A model generated the notes under the pieces. The model was not told the DNA's origin. It saw nothing but the letters and a program-made list of their open reading frames with translations, and ran no database searches. Shown piece after piece: positions 58,619 to 64,000 of a DNA stretch of 64,000 nucleotides (position 1 is the first letter of the stretch; each line of letters starts with the position of its first letter). The stretch is taken from the NCBI GenBank assembly GCA_027579435.1, contig JANBPK010000718.1:111703-175702 (forward strand), given 5' to 3'. Origin of the DNA: Candolleomyces eurysporus. Its lineage: Eukaryota; Basidiomycota; Agaricomycetes; Agaricales; Psathyrellaceae. Made by a program: the position numbers and the translations under genes.

Positions 58619-61239
58619 TCAATTTGCGTTCGAGTTGAGGAGCTCCAATGATTCTTTGTTAATATGGTCGAGGAAGAATCGCATAGGCCGGGGACCGCGC
58701 TGTTGGCTTTTCCATTGCTGGTATGAAAGTGGTTGAGCCTTGCTATCATCGGCTTCGATCGCCTCCAACCGTCCTCTGTACCAGTTTTCCCGCCTATTGG
58801 TCCAGTGACCGTAGTTCTCACCGCATTCTGATTTCTCATAGTACCTAGTTAACGGCCACCATGATTTTAGCGCAGTCTGCCTCCCATTAGCTATAACAGA
58901 GGGAATCAGGACTAAGTCTAAGAACGAATGAATTAGACATACAAGAGACGCATTTGTAGAGACCGCAAATGATGTCAAGTTCATCCCTGGTTAACGCGTT
59001 GTCGGAAAATTGTGCGCCATCCAGAAGAACAGTTGAGGTTGCGCCCCAGTTTGCGGCAGGGTAGGATACTTTGGATAATCCTAGGGTCCCAAGTGCGAGC
59101 CTCCAGACAATGCCTCCTCTCTTGAGCGCTGCGTGCATGTGTGGTTGACCAAGAAGCATTGTGCGACGAACGACATAGCTATCGTAATCAGCTTTGGTGA
59201 AAACATGATTTAATGGACGTGTAGGGATCTCATAGCTCAGCCTCGGTTGGATGGGCGTTTGATAGATAGAAAACCGAGGGTAAAGCACGCGGAATGGGAT
59301 ACCCCTCTGACCAAGGAAGAGCGCAATATCGTATTCGGTGACAGTCATGGGAAGGCGGCACACTGTTAAGGCGTCGGGAGCGGAAATAAGGGCAATCCTC
59401 CAAGGGACTGTTGGGTTGGGGGGATGGAAAACGAAGTAGCGATTTACGGCTTCATCCGCCCCATTATCACATTCTTGAAGAGGGATGCTTTGAAAGTCCC
59501 CAAATCGAGGGGTCAGTCTCACTGGCCGAATGCAGTTGTCTTTTAAGTCCCACATGCCGTTCAGTGGTTGCCGTTTATTGGAGATGTCGTCGAAGAACTT
59601 CATTGCCGCTGAGCCGTGACTGCTTGAAAGATATTCTGCCGGGAGACTACTTTTGTTTCCAACAGCTCGAGTGAACAGATCCTCCAGTGAATCAGAGGAC
59701 GACTGTGACGGAATCTGTGTCCCCGCGATGGGTGTGACAAAACCATAGTAGCCTCCGAAAACTTCCTCGACGTCGCCCACGACATCACTGTAGCTGAGGG
59801 TGGTCTGTTGGAGCGAATAATGCTGGAAACGGTCAGAGGGTGGATCGAGGTCGGTGTAGGAAGGGGGAGTGGGTTCAATGCTGGGTTCAGTGCGTGTCGT
59901 GAGGAAGGCTTCGTCGGAAGATGGAATGGGTGGAGGGATGTCATAGTCGTCGTCATCATCATCCCACTCATTATCTTCATCGGGGGCTCCAGGTTCAAGA
60001 AACTGATCGCAACAATCCCATTCATTGAAGAAGGAATCATAACGTGACTGTTTCCTCCCATAAAGCGTGAGCGTATCCACCCTCTGTTTAGCAGGAACAG
60101 GGAGGCGCTGGTAGACGGTCCCGTCTTGGCAAGGCCACCATTCAAACACAGGGGCGGATTTGGTGGGGGGGGTCCTTCTCTCGGTTCAATCTCCTCTGTC
60201 GCTCGACCATAGTTTCCTTCTCTAGCATTAGGGCGTGTTGCTCCTCCCGTCTTTCAAAGAAAGCAATCCACGGCCGCTCATCGATAGGATCTGCAGAGCT
60301 GGAAGCGGGCCGTGTTCCTGGGGATAACCAGGGGGTGGGACTAGGTTTCAGGTGGGAGAAATACTGTGCGGTGAGGTGAGGGGATGGGCGGTACTCGTCA
60401 TAGTGTAGCGAGGATCTTTTTGCAAGCATTTCTTCGGTCTCACCCCACCGGTACCACACGGGAATGCCAAAAGTTAAGAACCATGCGAGCGGTGGCTGAC
60501 CATCTATGGGATTCAGAACATCAATGATTGTCCCGGCACGAGGATTTTGGATGGTGTAGTGGGCGATCGGGGAGACAAGCAAGTCGTCTGACCATGCTTC
60601 TGGGAGTCCGGCCTCACGCAAGGCGGTTTTCAAGCTAACTTCAGTAAGGTTGGAGAAGCGGCGAGGATCTTCGGTCGGGTGCACTGCGCAAGCTATAAGG
60701 TAGGATAGGGCGCCAAACCACACCTGAAACCAAGCGCGCGAACGGCGAATGGATGCCTGCAGCCAGCCTTCCTGGCTGTGCATATTGCGAAAGCCGAGCG
60801 CCTTGGGAAGGAACGGGAGAACGCAAGGGGTATGGTAGCGATTTTTGAGACTAACGACGGCGGTATATACATCGTCTTCTAAGTCCTCCCACAGATTCGG
60901 CACTGGAAATCGATAGCCACGGACGTCCTTGGTTTCGTTGGTGAATTGCAGAATGGGCGGATGGCGGGCGAGTACTCCAACCAAAGGCCATGAACTCCGA
61001 TCCCAAGGGACTGCAGGGACAAAGGATGTCCATCCGAAAGCTTTCGACCATGGACGGGGGTGTATAAAATCACGGTATTGCACAGTTGGGCGACGACCAG
61101 AGTCGGGCTTGAATGGGTTGTCGATGTCGACAGGAAATTCGTGTAAATTGAGAGGTACATCCATGGGACTGTTGGGAGAGTAGTACAAAACGCCATTCAC
61201 GATTTGAACGCGTCCGGTGGGAGGGGATGGTTTTGCCAT
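58619..61239 (-). CDS. 855-aa Agaricomycete family protein of unknown function
   Basis: Two exons, 61239-58943 and 58890-58619. The frame is continuous (2568 coding bases) only if the G8 run at 60165-60172 has seven bases; as written, the frame breaks there after RLNREKDPP. The N-terminal part has VNGVLYYSPNSPMDVPLNL, RPWSKAFGWTSFVP, WEDLEDDVYTAVVSLKNRY, RRSRAWFQVWFGALSYLIA, DDLLVSPIAHYTI, GTIIDVLNPIDGQPPLAWFL and WIAFFERREEQ. The C-terminal part has FEWWPCQDGTVYQR, KQSRYDSFFNEWDCCDQF, an acidic tract, WDLKDNCIRPVRLTPRF and ANWGATSTVLLDGAQ. The second exon ends with GHWTNRRENWYRGRLEAI. This wording is that of a multi-copy hypothetical family in mushroom genomes; it has no assigned function. 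The ATG at 61239 is the first in frame. Two hairpins of the nearby array fall in its upstream (probable 5' UTR) DNA. Confidence 0.7.
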
Positions 61240-61283
61240 AGGGAAAGGTTTTCTTTTCCTTTGGTGGGAGGCTTTGCAATCCA

Positions 61284-61813
61284 CGTGTCGAATATCGACG
61301 ACGAAGACTGGAGCGGATGACGGGAAGGGGAATAGCAAGATCCCGCTGTGTCTAACTTGTGTTTCGAATATCGAAGGCACAAGAATAGAGGGGGATGGTG
61401 CTGGCCAGGACTAGGAGTGAACTGACCATGAGCGTGACTATGATGGGTGACATGTGACACTGTGACTCCGAGTCAGCGTCCTCCTACTACCTTCCGTCCT
61501 TCTACTACCTTCATCTCTGGGTGCCAAAAGTGTCGTCTTCGATATTCGAAGCGATAGTTAACTTGAAAGTGCTCAAAAGATGTCCTATCTCTCTAGCCCC
61601 ACTGCTGCTGCGACTCAATTTGGTCTGGTGTGCTGTCTTCGACATTCGAAGCAGCGCATCTGAGCCAACCATCCATTAGCGAGGGTTGCTTGTACGCAGG
61701 CTCTCATGGCTTCTGTTATCTCGACAGGTTCTCCTGTTGTCTTCGAAATTCGAAGCAACTCAACCCAGATGCTCGCATGGTGCCGTCTTCTCGCCTTCGA
61801 TGTTCGAAACGAG
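61284..61813. repeat. Array of six hairpins with common architecture and varying outer stems
   Basis: Elements: 61284-61303, 61356-61383, 61533-61554, 61632-61655, 61736-61759, 61790-61813. Each has an inner stem of 5-6 bp (mostly CTTCGA with TCGAAG or TCGAAA), a 3-nt loop (TAT, TAT, TAT, CAT, AAT, TGT on the strand with the 5' bulge), one unpaired pyrimidine on the 5' side, and a fully complementary outer stem that differs between copies: CGT/ACG, CTTGTG/CACAAG, TCG/CGA, GCTG/CAGC, GTTG/CAAC, CTCG/CGAG. The bulge places the first two elements on the minus strand and the last four on the plus strand. Sequence between the elements is not repeated. Confidence 0.85.
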
Positions 61814-62263
61814 CGGCATCTCCTTGCATCCTTTTCCCTCCTAAATAAGGATACCTTGCAAGAACTCAAGCCGTGCCTCTTCCTCTCAGCGAACCCGCGA
61901 ATTCCCCAGGTAAGGGAAATATCTTAGTGTCATAGCATGGTAAAACTAATCCTGAAGACGAAGTCAGCTATCCCTACTGCTCTCAAGCAAGATCAAGGCT
62001 CACCTCGAGTCCTTACCATCGCAAGTCAGAGGGGAGGCCACAACTGGACTAACAATATTGCTCTTCGTGATCACATATGTTGTTGGCTTGACCTCAGGCG
62101 AATTTAGGCATCCAAGAGGGGCATCATCCGTTACTTCTTGACCACCACCACCTGGTGCAATAACCCCTCCCGACCCCTTTCCCGGCGGTCAGCTCTTGAA
62201 TGATGTCATTTTTTGTGCCAGGGCTTGAGGGGCGTATCGACTGACATCATCAACGGTTAAGCT

Positions 62264-63972
62264 ATGGCAAAACCAGGGCCATCGCAGGGGAAAACCCAAT
62301 CCGACGAGACGAATCCTTGCATACTTATCACCATTGTGACCCCTGGCTCCTGGCCAANATGAGGGCAGTCAGAATGCAGGGTCCCTATAGGATGGGCGGA
62401 GCCTTGGAGCTCCGGTTCCAACACTCCATCTCTGTTATTCCATTCCAAGGCCCCGACCCATTCATTCTATACGCCATCGATGGCCTCATTACTCCAACCA
62501 ACCGCTTCGAGGCTCTATGACCTAGGGTACATCATATCGAGAGAGAGGGAGGGAACCCAGCAAAGTTCAACAAGGCTTGGTCTCCTTCGAACAATCAAAC
62601 TGCCATGGCGCTGTCATATGGTGAACACAACCTTGACTTGCACAGCAAGACTCACCGCGACCATCAACTGCCCCCTATTTGGGAGGCCTTCAATCACCCG
62701 TTACACCCTACATCCAACCCTGGTCGAACGTTCATAATCAAGTTAAAACCGACAATGGCAAGTATGAGCGCCTTGGCCGACTTTGAGACGAAACTGGAGG
62801 TGCCTAAAGGAAGGAAGCAGGATTTGGATCGTCAAGGTATGTATTGGATTCGTCTATATCTGCGTAGCATGCCTGATAAATGTGGGGTGCTAGGTTTTCT
62901 AGAGCTAGTCTCAGGCGACTACTTGTTCGGCCGTAATGAGTTTGGGAGTCAAGATCCCATGGACGATGTCGTTCTGGCATGGGTTGTTGGTAGGTAAAGC
63001 GCTGGATAGCTGTATTTACCATCCGTGTAATTAACCAAGTGCCTATCCATCATTTTCAAGGGAGCTGCAAACCCCCGAGAAATGTCGTTATCTGTCGTGC
63101 TCCACCGAAAATGCCCTGGGACTACCAGAAACACGAACATTTGAGAAGGTCAGATGTGAGGAAGTCTGTCAACTCGAGCCTGTGCACAAGGATGGTGGCC
63201 GCTGCTATAGCATCGCGACTTCTTTCGAACGACAAAGGTCAGCATTCGAGCCAGCAGCAAATGTCAAGTCCACTGTTAGAAGTGACGAAGCTTTAAACCT
63301 TCTCAAGGACTTGTCGGCCGTGAGTGCTCATCTCTGATCCAAATGCGTAATCATGTTCTGACCATACAAACAGGCTGTAATGCCAATGGCCATGCGCAAT
63401 ATGGAGATGGCCCCAGCACATGTCCAGGAGATCATCAAGCGGCGGTTTGAATATCTGGAACTTCCCCGGATCGGTTTTCATGGGAACTGGGCTTATCCCG
63501 TACTTCAGTGCAATATTGCTGCGGCTGAGGCAGGAGGTAAGCGCCTGCCCATTCATAACTGCTGAATACTGTTCCACTTACGCTATGACTTTCAGGCGAT
63601 CTTTCACAGCAAATGGGCTTCTTTGGGGGAGCCCACTTTGACGAGGGAGACGACCCATGCTGGTTCACCAACATGATAACCAGCTCCTCGTTGCCTGATG
63701 ATTACGATCCGGGTTACTTCTTCCTCCTTGTTTATGGGGTCTACACGCGTTTATCCAACGGAGGTGGTTTCAACTTTCACGGAAATGTCAAGCATGGCGG
63801 CTCAGGCCCNATTTCCCCCAAGGGGAGAGAAACCGCCACCAAGTGCTTACCGATTAACCCTCATATCTTACCCTCCGGAGAGAGCAGTCGACCCAACCAA
63901 GACACGTCATCAAGTTCTGGCATCGTCGTGGAGGGGCACAGTCATGAACACCCCCGAGATGCGCTATCCAGG
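62264..63972 (+). CDS. TET/JBP-like Fe(II)/2-oxoglutarate dioxygenase (3' end beyond window)
   Basis: TET/JBP enzymes oxidise 5-methylcytosine or thymine in DNA; this family is expanded in basidiomycetes. Well-supported exons: about 62605-62840, 63061-63319, 63374-63536 and 63596-63972 with a donor GGTAAGC at the end, so the gene continues outside. The first exon is tentative (ATG at 62264). Visible text: LPRIGFHGNWAYPVLQCNIA, then GFFGGAHFDEGDDPCWFTNM with the Fe-binding H-x-D (His 63634-63636, Asp 63640-63642), DYDPGYFFLLVYGVYTRLS, FNFHGNVKHGGSGP with the candidate distal His (63793-63795), and AYRLTLISYPP with the candidate 2-oxoglutarate-binding Arg. The N at 63810 must be ignored to keep the frame into the last motif. 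The upstream exon (LETRTFEKVRCEEVCQ-like and FERQRSAFEPAANVKS) is Cys-rich. Assignment rests on motif order, and target DNA activity is inferred. Confidence 0.7.
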
Positions 63973-64000
63973 GTAAGCTGATCCATATGTTTCCGGCGCC

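Noticed and set aside
59600..60145. 181-codon minus-strand ORF in another frame
   Set aside because: Overlaps the 855-aa family protein, whose frame carries the recognisable motifs.
61525..61815. The TTCGA-type palindromes as coding repeats (VFDIRS, VFEIRS, AFDVRN in one reading)
   Set aside because: The copies fall in different frames relative to one another, no continuous ORF links them, and the outer-stem complementarity would be unexplained by a peptide repeat.
61525..61815. The same palindromes as heat-shock elements
   Set aside because: The TTC and GAA triplets are separated by 7 bases, not 2, and a protein-binding site would not need matching outer stems with a constant bulge.

Overview
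The window is nuclear DNA of a filamentous basidiomycete, most likely an Agaricomycete. Genes are split by many 45-90 bp GT-AG introns. They include families typical of mushroom-forming fungi (DUF6698, a Plavaka-type transposase, a TET/JBP-like dioxygenase, Mediator Med20), and TATA boxes lie 45-110 bp upstream of several starts. I cannot name the species. No tRNA, rRNA, CRISPR or prokaryotic feature was seen. The assembly carries nine single Ns, most of them beside homopolymers. Wherever an N lies in a readable gene, ignoring it usually restores the frame.

Layout. 0.7-6.1 kb: a threefold tandem repeat, a DUF6698 gene, and a divergent pair of hypothetical genes, one with an internally duplicated exon-intron cassette. 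6.1-19.6 kb: gene-poor and repeat-rich, with a decayed BET double-bromodomain gene, low-complexity DNA, a small gene with two similar exons, a 582 bp fold-back with 281 bp arms, and a decayed repetitive ORF. 19.64-25.24 kb: a nested pair in which a nearly intact Ty1/copia retrotransposon sits inside an older 188 bp solo LTR, both with 5 bp target-site duplications. 26-46 kb: a repeatedly duplicated three-gene block consisting of an unknown-family gene 'X' (minus), Med20 (plus) and a two-domain secreted/membrane-type gene 'J' (plus). X survives in four copies, Med20 is intact only once, and J is broken or relic in all three copies. One J copy is joined to a phenol 2-monooxygenase 3' relic. 46.4-50.4 kb: nothing convincing.

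50.7-64 kb: a mobile and epigenetic neighbourhood. It holds a hypothetical gene, a complete 13-exon Plavaka-family transposase (minus), a short coiled-coil gene (plus), an 855-residue Agaricomycete family protein (minus), and a TET/JBP-like Fe(II)/2-oxoglutarate dioxygenase gene (plus) running off the right edge. Between the last two genes lie six short hairpins with one shared architecture. All have a common inner stem, a 3-nt loop and a single bulged pyrimidine, while their outer stems differ in sequence yet remain self-complementary. Their orientation flips at the presumed divergent promoter. I regard this array as the best candidate for something undescribed.

Gene models were spliced by eye. 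For the transposase, the 855-aa protein, the coiled-coil protein, X copy C and the 44-45 kb gene, the coding lengths come to exact multiples of three once Ns and one-base homopolymer excesses are discounted, which supports the models.
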